Below are positions 8,901 to 16,717 of a stretch of DNA of 40,116 nucleotides, one piece after another. The stretch spans positions 1 through 40,116 of the forward strand of contig CALUWF010000013.1 in the NCBI GenBank assembly GCA_944324405.1. Reading direction: 5' to 3'. Both the position numbers and the translations under genes were made by a program. Numbering within the stretch: position 1 is the stretch's first letter; the number at the start of each line of letters is the position of its first letter. The notes under the pieces are model-generated. The model ran no database searches. It had not been told where the DNA came from and saw only the letters and a list, made by a program, of their open reading frames with translations. This DNA is from Candidatus Gastranaerophilales bacterium. GTDB taxonomy: Bacteria > Cyanobacteriota > Vampirovibrionia > Gastranaerophilales > Gastranaerophilaceae.

Positions 8901-11010
8901 TTGTCGTAATAACACTTTGAGAATATGCACTGATTTTAGATGAAGATAAACCTGTTAAAATGCCCATTAATTGATTTCTGCCTTCACCTAAAAATCTATC
9001 GACTGACCAATAATCATCCCAAGCCACCATTTCGCCTGTTGTGATTAAAGATTGACCTTGTGTAATTATATAATCTGCACCTAGAGACAAAGCAGTATCA
9101 GCAACTGTTTCTGCCGTTTGGCCTAAAATATATGAACCGACTGTTCCGATTCCTTGTTTTGCTGCTTCTCTGGATACAAAACTATTTATGGCACTCGTTC
9201 CAAAGCCGATTGCCCGGCCTGCGCCATAAGAAACCAGTTCAACACCTGTTTCTAATGCTAAATTTTTAACTTCATCACCTGTTAAGCCATCAGTATCTGT
9301 TGAATAGTCAACCAAATCAATTGCATTATCGGCAAGCATACCGCCAAAAGCTACCCATTTACCCGCCGTCATCAAGGGTACACCAATAGCTGCACCTCCG
9401 GGTATAAATGAAATAATTGCACCCGCGACTATACAAACCATGCCTGTAGTTGAAATTAATGCTGATAGTTTATCGGCAAAACTTTCTTGGGAAGCCGAAT
9501 AATCATCAACCAAATTTTGAAGCGTTTGACTTTTTCCCAAGGCTTCATTTTGGCACAGCGCAAATTCTTGATTTATTTCTTCGACCGTTTTGCCTGTTGC
9601 TTCTTTTAGTTTGTCGGCATAATCCTCATCATAATAACAAGCAGAATTTATTGCGCTTGCAATGTTTGAAGTTCTCATGTAATTATCTATTTTTTCGGTT
9701 GAAAATTTTGTTCCTGTATATTTTTCGTATGCCTCCTCAAAAGTCAAGTCGCTTTGGCCTTGCATAGCCAAAGTTAATTGAGCAATTATCTCTTCTTGCT
9801 CTGCAATAATATTTTCAACGTCTTTAGATGAAATTCCAAGACCTGTTAATTCTTTTAAGCCGCTAAATCCATCTGCCATTACTCCGTCACTATCATTTTG
9901 AGCTTGAAATACTTGCTTCATGGATTCAAGGTTGTCAGACATTGCCTGAATTGCGTATTGTTGATATTCGATTTCTGTTTCAAAGCCCACTTCTTGTTGA
10001 GCTATTAAAGAAATATAGTCTGAAACAGAAATCGTTACGCCACTTTGCAAAGTTATTACTTCACTTGATTCAACTTTAGGCATTTTAGAAACATCAAAAT
10101 CAGCCAAATAATTTCCGTTTTCAACTTTTAAGTCTTCTTTTCCCAAGTCATCTTCAAATACTTCAGTATCAACTAAAGATACAGAATCTTTTCCACCCTT
10201 TGTTTTAAGAGTGTTAATGTTGGAATTGGATGCAATAACAGTATCGTTAGCTTTGCCCGTTTTAAGATTATCAATATTTGTATTATCAATGTTGATTGTA
10301 TCAGATGAGCCATCAGGTAAGCCAAATAGAAATCCGCTGTTTGTTTTGATTTTATCGGCACTAGAACCGTCAATATTAATAATGTCGCTGCCTGAACCTG
10401 TTTTCAGTGATTTAATAATTGAATTATATATTGAAACGTCGTCTGAACCTTTACCTGCGTCAATTTTATCAACAGTTGAATCATAGATGCTTATAGTATC
10501 ATCACCTTTTTTGGTATCAATTGAATCTATTTGGGAATTATATACAGAAATAACGGAGTCGTCACCATTACTTTTAATTTTGGCGACATTTGCATTCATT
10601 ACGACGACTTCGCCTGTTTCTTTATTTTCATAAATTTTAATATCACCTAAATCTTCGGGGTTTTCAATGGTTATTTCAATACCGGACGATGTTTTAAATG
10701 TATATCCCGCATTCCCAAAGAAAAGAAATTTTTTATTTTTTTGAGCTTCTACACTGTCCCATTTGCTTGTATCATCAAGGTCTAAATCTTCTAAATATGA
10801 TTCTGACGCAGATTTTTTGGATTCAAGATTTAACTCAAAACCGGAATTCTCAGAGGCTTTCTGTTCACTCCAAATTGTCCCGTTGTCGCCTGAGACATCT
10901 GCGGAATTGTCATCATAAATATCAATTTGAGTATTATTTGCGGATGCTGCATTTGATGTTGTTGTATCAAAAATATATTTTTGATCATCAGAATTAAAAT
11001 TAACCGACAT
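2956..11010 (-). CDS. giant repeat protein with internal HD domain (polymorphic-toxin-like)
   Basis: The protein has 2684 residues and no signal peptide. Order of parts: residues ~1-125 polar and acidic; ~150-285 seven or so 20-25-residue beta repeats (DDTISIYDSTVDKID type), probably a beta-solenoid; ~330-510 helical; ~515-565 hydrophobic/glycine-rich (VCIVAGAIISFIPGGAAIGV), possibly membrane-inserting; ~700-965 six repeats of the form GD-x-EGA-k-x-YL-x-x-x-GL; ~1000 the short motif LKIDLQFFAE; ~1090-1650 about 17 copies of a 33-residue helical repeat (LNDEQFARAQQLFYVEG type), then degenerate copies to ~1900. An HD-superfamily domain sits at ~2205-2350 (His in HGYSLDVH, HD in LMTILHDISK, then NHHWG and AKADL). 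The last ~300 residues are unrecognised. HD proteins usually hydrolyse phosphate esters or nucleotides. The architecture, size and tandem repeats resemble polymorphic toxins or giant effectors. Promoter side is the 11.0-11.3 kb divergent region; a terminator follows at 2887-2916. Confidence 0.8.
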   Translation of the reverse strand: MSVNFNSDDQKYIFDTTTSNAASANNTQIDIYDDNSADVSGDNGTIWSEQKASENSGFELNLESKKSASESYLEDLDLDDTSKWDSVEAQKNKKFLFFGNAGYTFKTSSGIEITIENPEDLGDIKIYENKETGEVVVMNANVAKIKSNGDDSVISVYNSQIDSIDTKKGDDTISIYDSTVDKIDAGKGSDDVSIYNSIIKSLKTGSGSDIINIDGSSADKIKTNSGFLFGLPDGSSDTINIDNTNIDNLKTGKANDTVIASNSNINTLKTKGGKDSVSLVDTEVFEDDLGKEDLKVENGNYLADFDVSKMPKVESSEVITLQSGVTISVSDYISLIAQQEVGFETEIEYQQYAIQAMSDNLESMKQVFQAQNDSDGVMADGFSGLKELTGLGISSKDVENIIAEQEEIIAQLTLAMQGQSDLTFEEAYEKYTGTKFSTEKIDNYMRTSNIASAINSACYYDEDYADKLKEATGKTVEEINQEFALCQNEALGKSQTLQNLVDDYSASQESFADKLSALISTTGMVCIVAGAIISFIPGGAAIGVPLMTAGKWVAFGGMLADNAIDLVDYSTDTDGLTGDEVKNLALETGVELVSYGAGRAIGFGTSAINSFVSREAAKQGIGTVGSYILGQTAETVADTALSLGADYIITQGQSLITTGEMVAWDDYWSVDRFLGEGRNQLMGILTGLSSSKISAYSQSVITTTQIKIQAGDIEGAKSYLRQSGLGQYASGTKFNNIEASAKMPTIMPEVNARIQAGDVEGAKQILSDNGLSSYTKGKKFTLIEQQAHISKAQEMIIAGNVEGARQYLSDNGLEKYSTGDNFKTIQAQANAPEILANAQRMILEGNEKEAQQYLRDEGLGDYATRENFYQLTIQTKAPQVMAEVERLILEGDEAGAKQYLKDNGFKEYTSNEKFNTIVENIKIANAQAAAVETAKTMILEGDLDGARKLLENSGLEVDDESFKALCDEILAAKTENEVKTSQDEVEEDIDTDAETLSGRLKIDLQFFAERPNNIDTQKSLQERMDEVITIDKISTLTEEQKLDMLSDVGLTTKAVYERALLDNKSFQRVIYLSKLTYPNGDSFKGSDISPLLALSGEDFQRIEDFIIVENRSEQLRGRFLVRLAELSDEELSIVKELLYIPERGEQQFSGGGLLDLSELSPEEFEQAKKLFYVEERGEQQFSASDIISLTELSSEDFARAKTYFALEDKNGQKFSGSDITTLSQLNEQEFSKAQRLFNIPERANNQLPLTDIVKIASELTDEQFANVEKLLQTKNIDQRFGTSDIIELSKELTTEQIEHLSKLIYIDGREEQISSYNIKEFAMLNNEQFARVEQLLYVEGREKQFNDYDIKDFIKLNDEQFARAQQLFYVEGADRQFSKYDIVNMAVELNDEQFAVAQKLLYIEGRNKQLSAFDIKMLAEEYDEQGLENIAHLLNVPQRGENQFGAGEIKSLAALTAEEYEKAKSLFNVPERGENQFGGYQIAALSRLSFEEYEKAKTLFYIPQRGDNQFSGEDIVKLTKLNDQEYEKAKTLFYIPQRGDNQFSGGDIVKLTKLNDQEYKKAKSLFYIPQRGEAQLSAYDIAELAKLSDDEFKKAKTLVNLESRNEQFSSYQIEELVRELNEEQFARIPELLQIKTGEGQISLYRIGDIAKYDNQQYSRFIELSQAGLNQYDIEKSYDLNEAQYRNFKDMVINKQYNSSYARDLCFVDETKYKEVCEIVNIENSSKDYYIHKICCELDDTQYSNFKNLINNGVKYNIAIDTAQLESEKVNTILKLCTEYEFDGYDAVKAVESLSAEQIDMAIEISNKYDIPHYSAIEIGTGLTSSNFETAKNLLDSDFTSGKTILYLLNRPELISKAILAKKADFSDTAACNLASQGTDIIELAIKLKAAGFDETEMKDDISRYTYYIDVFGNDYFPNKQKNSYFKLVQAGFDEKISDYYVKLGKIEMENLQTALKLKKLNIDDVIALELASKNIGESKVQAAAILAQGGFEGDIILACILNEEFDFNLESAKIAVKLKELGVSSLGAAIGGLQSKTTDINIKTVEEYINTGIFPDNALKLVMGGIDLLSKINLANVPKESQTEMFKNFFANNSNSDEIIKSADFTQFGKEGIPLEYSRTSFIEDLNKVLSDVPETQKTEILEKLNIELTQDGNGYNGIIDLTKLGSEGAEGQVLEHANRFILNNKVTTGNAELDQTLNSLIAGMPEFVNTIGKQQHDTHGYSLDVHILETYRTAISDSDYNKLSDYQKFELKLMTILHDISKQEKMVDDNHPIVSAKYASNILDRYNLPESTKYDIVNNILNHHWGKDYNTRAVSVENTAIQMGTVSNYDIQKIFAKADLIGMGNTEFSDEKLEGLSNDSQRKLILTLSKTKETTPLIYTTPIVKPNLIPSQTITLEDGTTKNIRSFNLKELSDDYDMEEFGFLPNTKAKDVTLGIHTANSTADFSVFKMLTSNPVASSPQSVSIVSKNDNALFKRFGVAINLKASDVLNATHYDQGCGTAKTQDDLINIATGDGEYESWRKIIPNKIQEKLGITESEYSKLASIMEDYKYLSQISDTKEITIGNKTFTGKEIKNAISTSEAELMQMATSTSPNDAYHSGDITELVVRRAEVLNNTYVLRYNSLDDLNNQNIPEAERQALAEFLSDIPDNSTIIFMGYDGYLYSSHANQWNSTKFTKEKKINS
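6050..7740 (-). repeat. tandem 99-bp coding repeats inside the giant gene
   Basis: About 17 units of 33 codons (some 32 or 34). The consensus is a helix with L-x-x-E-(F/Y)-x-x-A-x-x-L, then a turn with PQRG-(D/E)-NQF, then a second helix with DI-x-x-L. The two units around 6340-6535 are nearly identical at the DNA level (the word TGATCATTTAACTTGGTTAA recurs 99 bases apart), which points to recent duplication or conversion. It is likely an alpha-solenoid scaffold. Confidence 0.8.
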
Positions 11011-11324
11011 CTCTACTAGCCTTTAACCATTTGTTTATATGTAGCAAAATGCTTATTTTGCTCACGGGTACAGTAAAAATAACGGTATAAATTCAAAAAA
11101 ACTACAGCAAAACCGGAATAAACTTTACATTTTGTAATATTTATAAAAGAATGAATTGATATTAGAAACAATTAGGTTTTGATTTTTTCATATGGCTTTT
11201 GTCTTGGTTTATATTAAATGTTTGCTATAAGCAATATTAATTTTTGTAAAAAATTTGCATTATAAATACGAAAAATCAAATTTAGGAAGTTACTATAATA
11301 CAAAGTAATTTAGAAAGTGTCATA
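11011..11324. other. divergent promoter region
   Basis: A 314-base AT-rich gap between the giant gene (leftward) and the tagged rightward operon. A TATAAT is seen at 11294-11299, 26 bases before the ATG at 11325, without a good -35. Leftward signals were not clear; the start at 11010 has only a weak GAG/AAGG purine stretch upstream. No coding frame or RNA gene is evident. Confidence 0.45.
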
Positions 11325-12677
11325 ATGCAGATACAAGCTACATCACCATATAGATTATTTGCGGATGCGAAAAAATATAATAATTTCATTTACACAAGTA
11401 ATTTTAAAAATTCGCAATATTTAAAGGACTCTTTTGAGAAACATAATTCAGACATTTCTTTTGCAGGCTTTAGAAAGAAAAAACCTAACGAAACCAGAAT
11501 TGAAAAAAATATAACCGATTCACTTTAAGGGCGTTTCTATTAAGGGCTTGCCTTTTTTGTTGGGACTGGCTGCTTCTGCTGCAATGGTTAAGATGGGAGA
11601 TGATGCCAAAGATCTATTGTGTGATGAAGACGGTTATTTGGTGAGTCCGGATGGTGTAAGTTCAGATATGCTTACTATCGATAAAAAAGCCGGTATAATC
11701 AAGTTTGAAGGCACAGGTATTGAGATTAACGCTGATAATTACGATTATGCAGACTGGGAAAACGGTGTATTCAGGAATTTTGACGGCAGCGTTGACATTG
11801 ATTTGGGTGCCAATAAATTTATTGATACAGAAAATGGTATTTTTGTTGATCCCGATGTAAATATTTCAGCTGTTTTGGACGGTAAGCATTTTGGAAACAT
11901 TGCTATTCCGTATTTTCCAAGTTTTGGCTCAGGCTATCCGACAACTCCATGGGATGATAGATGGGGAACTATGCAAGCCCATTATGCAGACGAATACGAA
12001 AATGCAACTACCTTAGATAAAGCTGCTTTGTTTATAACGAGTCTGTTTAACAGAAATTCTGCTATTGAAGATATGGCGGGAACTAAAGATATTTTTGGTA
12101 ATGATATTATGACTGCAACCGATTCGGACGGCGATACTTATTTAACTTCAATACCTCGAGGTATTGTCAATGATCCTTTGTTTGCTAAATTCCAAACTAT
12201 GCTAGGAGGCGACAAAGAAACTGCTGTTGAGACATTTAATAATGCAAGATTACAAGCATACCTTGAAGACAACTTCCCTTCATTTGGTACAAGAGTTTTG
12301 GTATATGAAGGGGCAGGCATTCTTACGGCGGCCACATTGCTCCAGAGCATGAAAGATATGACGGACAACAGGTTCAAGAAATATTAAATAAAATATCTGA
12401 GGATGGGGGATATTTTCCTGATCCGGGAAGTGAAGAGGCGGTCAATTTTGCTAAATATCAAAACATAATGTTAAAAAGCGGCTTTTGGGAAAAACCCTTA
12501 ATTTCACCAAATATGCTGCTTGATGTAGATGGGGATGGTAAGCCTGATATAGATATTGACGGCGACGGAATTCCTGATTACGACAGAGACGGTGATGGAA
12601 TAATAGATTTAAGTTCCGAAGATAGCGGAGGAATATTGGGAGCTGTATTTAGGTTTTTTAAGGAATTAGTAGATTAA
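11325..12677 (+). pseudogene. tagged protein with Ca-binding tail, interrupted by two frameshifts
   Basis: Three consecutive open frames read as one ~450-residue protein if two single-base changes are allowed. The first is near 11520-11528: ITDSL-stop continues in the +1 frame as FKGVSIKGLPFLLG. The second is at the GGGG run 12310-12313: VYEG continues as GRHSYGGHIAPEHERYDGQQ. Parts: N-terminal signature MQIQATS...SDISFAGF; a hydrophobic segment (GLPFLLGLAASAAM); a beta-rich region with repeated D/G turns; and a C-terminal acidic tail DVDGDGKPDIDIDGDG followed by DYDRDGDG, like thrombospondin-type-3/EF-loop calcium sites. The stop (TAA) is one base before the next ATG, so it heads an operon with the AAA+ gene. 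It is either real decay or phase variation, or sequencing error in homopolymers. Function unknown. Confidence 0.7.
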
Positions 12678-12678
12678 T

Positions 12679-15111
12679 ATGAAAATCGCTCCCATTGCCA
12701 TCAGATTTAACAATCATGATAATTTTCAATCCAAGAAAAGCAAACAGCATAAAGTTACTGAAAATCCTATAAAAAACACCATTATACAATTCGCTCCGAA
12801 CAATTATGTTTATGGGGTAAAAAGTGGATACGAAGATTATGAAGCCGCACAAAAGATTTTCAGAAAAAATCTAAAAGATGGTAAAGGTGTATTTGGCGAT
12901 CCTAAAAATGTTTCAACATTAATCCAAAATGATAAAATCAGAAGAAATTTAGTTAAATTTTTTGCCGAATACTCGCGGGAAGAATCAGACAAATTAGATG
13001 CTAAAAAGAATCTGACAATGGATGAGGTTAGATACAGAAACGACCTCAGAGAAGTTAGGGATTTTTTTAGTGAATATGACAACTATTGGACTGAAAATGA
13101 AAGCTGCTTTGAGTCAAAAAAGCCTGCATATACTAAAGAAATTGCATTTGCAGGGAGTATAACAAGGAAAGAAGAAAATTATTGCAAAAATATAGTTCAT
13201 GGCTTTGCCCTTGCCTGTGGTTTAGTTTCGGGTGCCATGGGCGAAGGGGCAGCCATTGGCGCTGATACTGTGCCGCTTCGAATCTTGCAATTTGCAATGT
13301 TCTCTACAATGGCTGCATATTTAAATGTACCTCCGATTCCATCTTTAGAATATTATACAAAAGAAATGTTTGCAGGCGCCACGCTTGGTGTTGGCGGAGC
13401 TAAACTTGTTACATCTTGGCTTGGTATAGGAGGTCATGTTGCTTCCGGCGTAACAGGTGCATCAGTAGTTACAGGTGGTGGCTCCAACGCTGCAATAACG
13501 GGTAGTGTCCGCGCTGTTAACGGGACTTTAAGCGTATTTATTACAGAAAAAATGGGTAGAGGCTACATTAATCGTGTCAAAAACAATAGAATGAATTTTA
13601 AAGATCAAACCATAGAAACAGGTGCCTATTTTATAGGAAGAGGGCTTTTAACGTCTGATAACCCGTTTAACGATATGATGAGTGTTGATTTTAAGGATGC
13701 AAGTTCACCGGATTTAATTAAAAGCGCACTGGAGCAAATTCCTAATGTTTCTCAAGAAGCCATTGTTACAGCTCTTGATTTGGCAAAAGAATTTTCCAAT
13801 AGAGCGGGAGTAATGTTTGCAATTAATTTTGTCGTAGATTTATTCTCAACAAAAGAAACTGATCCACAAAAAATTGCGGCAAGAGCAAAGGCTATTTTAA
13901 GACAATCTTTAATTTCTGCAGCTGTTTATCAATTGTGCGATATTACAGTTGAACAAAACATAACAAAAGAAGCGGCAGAAACCATTAAAGATATACAAGA
14001 AAATCTTGACAAATACCCGGAAGTTTACCATGCCGTTATAAATGCCGAACATGAATTTTTTGAAAAGATAAATATCGATACTTTGAGTGCAGAAGCTTTT
14101 ACAAGGCAATTTAAAAACAAGACATTTGTGCATAATCTGTCAAATTTTTCTAATAACATGCTTAACGAGGTTTCCACCGCAATAGTTAACAGAAATAGAG
14201 CAAAACAAGCACAGAAAATAAATGATGCGCAGAAAAAAATTAACGATGAGAAACAAAAAAGAAAAGAAATTGAAAATATATTAACTCCTGAGGAACAAGC
14301 CGAAGTTGAAAAACAAGTAAAAGAACTTGAAGCCCTTATGCGATCCCAAAAAGAATTTTATAAAAGCGAAAAGGGCTTTGGATATGGAAGAATTGCAGGC
14401 TATAACCATATAAAAAGCGACTTGACACAAAAATTTATCCAGCCGGTAAGCACAAAAGATACAGATTTTGGCGGCAATATTCCAAATGCAATATTATTTT
14501 TTGGACCGACCGGTGTTGGGAAAAGTGAACTTGCCCGTGCAATGGCCGAACAGGGAAAATGTTTAATGCCAAGATTTAAAGACCCCGATGATACGGCAGA
14601 GCTTCAGGAAGAACTTGACTCTATAGTGAGAAAAGCTAAAAATGAAAAAAGACACTGTGTTGTTATTATTGATGAATTCGATGACTATGGTTCAGATCCT
14701 GAAGGAGCAAGGATTTTTGCAAACTTTATAGAAGATTGCGCACAAAATAATATAACCTTACTACTAACTACAAATAATCCCTTGGATATTGATAAAAGCA
14801 TTTTAAGACAAACAATAAATATCCCTGTTGGTACTCCCGGTAAAAAAGATGTTTCAGAGGTTTTAAGATTTTATCTTGAAGATTTAACGCAAGACGAATC
14901 TGATGAAATTGTCGAAGCAATTATAAAGAAAGCTCAAGACAGTGCATTTTCGAATTCTCAAATAAAAAGTATGTGCGCAAGGGCAATTCGCAAAGACAGT
15001 GCAAATTTAAAAGATGCTATGATACAATTAGTGCAAACCACACCGCCTGAAATAAGCAAAAAAGAACTTGATGAATTTAATAAAGAAATTATCGAAATAA
15101 AAGGAAATTAG
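12679..15111 (+). CDS. AAA+ ATPase with glycine-rich hydrophobic middle region
   Basis: The protein has 810 residues. It starts MKIAPIAIRF, with a second signature KEIAFAGS near residue 155. Residues ~170-290 are hydrophobic and glycine-rich (ALACGLVSGAMGEGAAIGAD; GATLGVGGAKLVTSWLGIGG), plausibly membrane-associated. A coiled coil lies at ~505-560. The AAA+ module (~570-800) begins GRIAGYNHIK, with Walker A FFGPTGVGKSELA (Lys ~615), Walker B VVIIDEFDD (~664) and a sensor-1-like LLLTTNNP (~697). The first residues after IAGY resemble classical AAA remodelling ATPases (Vps4/FtsH style). The C-terminal SNSQIKSMC...PEISKKELDEFNKE matches the ATPase on the opposite operon. No dedicated ribosome site is seen; it starts one base after the previous stop, suggesting translational coupling. 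Likely substrate remodelling at the membrane; substrate unknown. Confidence 0.85.
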   Translation: MKIAPIAIRFNNHDNFQSKKSKQHKVTENPIKNTIIQFAPNNYVYGVKSGYEDYEAAQKIFRKNLKDGKGVFGDPKNVSTLIQNDKIRRNLVKFFAEYSREESDKLDAKKNLTMDEVRYRNDLREVRDFFSEYDNYWTENESCFESKKPAYTKEIAFAGSITRKEENYCKNIVHGFALACGLVSGAMGEGAAIGADTVPLRILQFAMFSTMAAYLNVPPIPSLEYYTKEMFAGATLGVGGAKLVTSWLGIGGHVASGVTGASVVTGGGSNAAITGSVRAVNGTLSVFITEKMGRGYINRVKNNRMNFKDQTIETGAYFIGRGLLTSDNPFNDMMSVDFKDASSPDLIKSALEQIPNVSQEAIVTALDLAKEFSNRAGVMFAINFVVDLFSTKETDPQKIAARAKAILRQSLISAAVYQLCDITVEQNITKEAAETIKDIQENLDKYPEVYHAVINAEHEFFEKINIDTLSAEAFTRQFKNKTFVHNLSNFSNNMLNEVSTAIVNRNRAKQAQKINDAQKKINDEKQKRKEIENILTPEEQAEVEKQVKELEALMRSQKEFYKSEKGFGYGRIAGYNHIKSDLTQKFIQPVSTKDTDFGGNIPNAILFFGPTGVGKSELARAMAEQGKCLMPRFKDPDDTAELQEELDSIVRKAKNEKRHCVVIIDEFDDYGSDPEGARIFANFIEDCAQNNITLLLTTNNPLDIDKSILRQTINIPVGTPGKKDVSEVLRFYLEDLTQDESDEIVEAIIKKAQDSAFSNSQIKSMCARAIRKDSANLKDAMIQLVQTTPPEISKKELDEFNKEIIEIKGN

Positions 15112-15114
15112 TTT

Positions 15115-15399
15115 ATGAAAATTTCACCGGTTAGCCTAAAGAAAACAACCAAATTTGGAAATTTTGGTGCAAAAGCAAACACAGATACCCATAACAAGGC
15201 AACTAAAATTGATACCTGGGATAAACAAATGTTTGGCCTAACCTGCTGCATGACTGCATTTCCTGGTGTTTCTTATATAAAGAAGGGAATTAAGCAAGGT
15301 AATTGGGTGAAAAAAGCCTATTGTATTTTTGAAGGCGCGGGAATGACCCTTGGTATGGCTTTAATGCTTATGCCTCTTTGGAAATTTCTAAAAAAATAA
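15115..15399 (+). CDS. small tagged membrane protein
   Basis: The protein has 94 residues and starts MKISPVSLKKTTKFGNFGAK, a clear case of the N-terminal signature. Two hydrophobic stretches follow: MFGLTCCMTAFPGVSYI at ~39-55 and GAGMTLGMALMLMPLWKFL at ~74-92. It begins 3 bases after the AAA+ stop, and the AAAGGAAATTAG overlapping that stop supplies a ribosome site, so it is the last gene of the rightward operon. It faces the 435-residue gene's stop across only 10 bases. It is probably a membrane partner of the ATPase. Not recognised by family. Confidence 0.75.
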   Translation: MKISPVSLKKTTKFGNFGAKANTDTHNKATKIDTWDKQMFGLTCCMTAFPGVSYIKKGIKQGNWVKKAYCIFEGAGMTLGMALMLMPLWKFLKK

Positions 15400-15409
15400 A
15401 TTCTGATAA

Positions 15410-16717
15410 TTAAATCTTTTTAAGATAATTTTCTATATCACATCTTAAAAGATATGCATCTCTTTCTTTCCCTTGCATTTCACAAATCATAGCAAGTGTT
15501 TCTTTTAAACGCACAACTTCTCTGTAATCTTCTTTCTTTATGGCTTCTTCGGCGCGCTCCGTATACCAACATTTATGTATTTCAAGCCGGTGCTGGTTCA
15601 TATTTACTATAAACGGGTCAAGATGGAGCTTCCAATCCTTCTTTTGTCCTAATGTTAAATCATCTATATTTATTTTTAAAGGGATTCTTCTTTTATTTTT
15701 CAAAAATGCACTGTCGATATTTGAAGAATTAGGGGTTTTGAAAACTATTGTTAAAGGTTCTTTATCTTCGGACAGTGAAAATAAAAATGCTTTCATTTCG
15801 GCAATTGTTTCATTCGTTACTTCTGAACTTTTTAGAACATGGGAAAAATCTTCAATAAATAAGACTGTTCTTTTGCCGCTCTTTTCATAATTTTCCTGAG
15901 CATATTGCAATTCGGTGTTTAATCTATATAGGGCATCGTCTTCGCCTTGCGGAAGTACAAAGGAAACAGTTCTGGCTTCAACTTCATCTTTTAACCAGTT
16001 AAAAATTTCATCTCTCCTGCTTTGTTCCGTACCTTCAAGCATAATTACTGTCGGTGTTTGCTCAGAATCCTTTTCTACTGATGTAAGAAAATATGCTGTT
16101 AATCTATCTTTGATTTTAGAATTCAGCTCTTCTTTTCTAAGGCGTTCATTTCTTTGCGCTTCTTTTCTTCTTAATTCAGCTTCAAGTTGTTTTCGCTTTT
16201 CATTTGCTTTTTTCTCTGCCAATTGCAGTTCTCTTAATTTTTGGTTATTAAGATCAACCATGGCATGTCTTACTTTTCTTATAACTTGTTCTGTTTCTTT
16301 TTCCGGTGCGCTTGTGAAACAATATTTAAAAAACCCCATTTGATTTATAAGCTTTTGCATATGTTCTATTTTTAAACTTTCTTCCCAATTTTCTTTTCCC
16401 AAGTAATCTTTTGCATAATTCATAATTTCCGGTGAATAGTATTCGGATGGTCTAAATGAAGTTGTAATTGCATCTTGCAGCTCCTTATTAAGTTGCATTA
16501 AATGATTTTTATTTTTTTCAACTTCGTGTTGTTTGTGTTCTAAAAGTTCTCTAAGTATGGTTGTGCGTTCATTTTTATTATCTGCGCCTTTAAGATGTTT
16601 TATAAATTCATCATGTTGCACAGAGTTTCCAAAAGTTAATTGATGATTAAAGGCATTTTTAATGGGAGATTTCTTATAAACATTGTAGTTATTAAAACAT
16701 TGTATTGTTATTTTCAT
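15410..16717 (-). CDS. degenerate AAA-like protein lacking Walker A lysine
   Basis: The protein has 435 residues. The N-terminus MKITIQCFNNYNVYKK runs into NHQLTFGNSV, the shared signature. Residues ~60-205 are helical with a charged coiled coil (AEKKANEKRKQLEAELRRKE). Residues ~220-370 look like an AAA fold: VIMLEGTEQSRRDEIF sits where Walker A should be but has no GK(S/T); VLFIEDFSHVL resembles Walker B (hhhhED); LTIVFKTPN resembles sensor 1. The last ~60 residues are helical (TERAEEAIKKEDYREVVRLK). ATP binding is therefore doubtful, and a structural or regulatory subunit is likely. Its start overlaps the preceding gene by 26 bases, so they are co-translated. Confidence 0.75.
   Translation of the reverse strand: MKITIQCFNNYNVYKKSPIKNAFNHQLTFGNSVQHDEFIKHLKGADNKNERTTILRELLEHKQHEVEKNKNHLMQLNKELQDAITTSFRPSEYYSPEIMNYAKDYLGKENWEESLKIEHMQKLINQMGFFKYCFTSAPEKETEQVIRKVRHAMVDLNNQKLRELQLAEKKANEKRKQLEAELRRKEAQRNERLRKEELNSKIKDRLTAYFLTSVEKDSEQTPTVIMLEGTEQSRRDEIFNWLKDEVEARTVSFVLPQGEDDALYRLNTELQYAQENYEKSGKRTVLFIEDFSHVLKSSEVTNETIAEMKAFLFSLSEDKEPLTIVFKTPNSSNIDSAFLKNKRRIPLKINIDDLTLGQKKDWKLHLDPFIVNMNQHRLEIHKCWYTERAEEAIKKEDYREVVRLKETLAMICEMQGKERDAYLLRCDIENYLKKI

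Noticed and set aside
11548-12387. Independent gene starting with TTG
   Set aside because: Sense continues on both sides across one-base frame changes, so it is the middle of a single interrupted gene.
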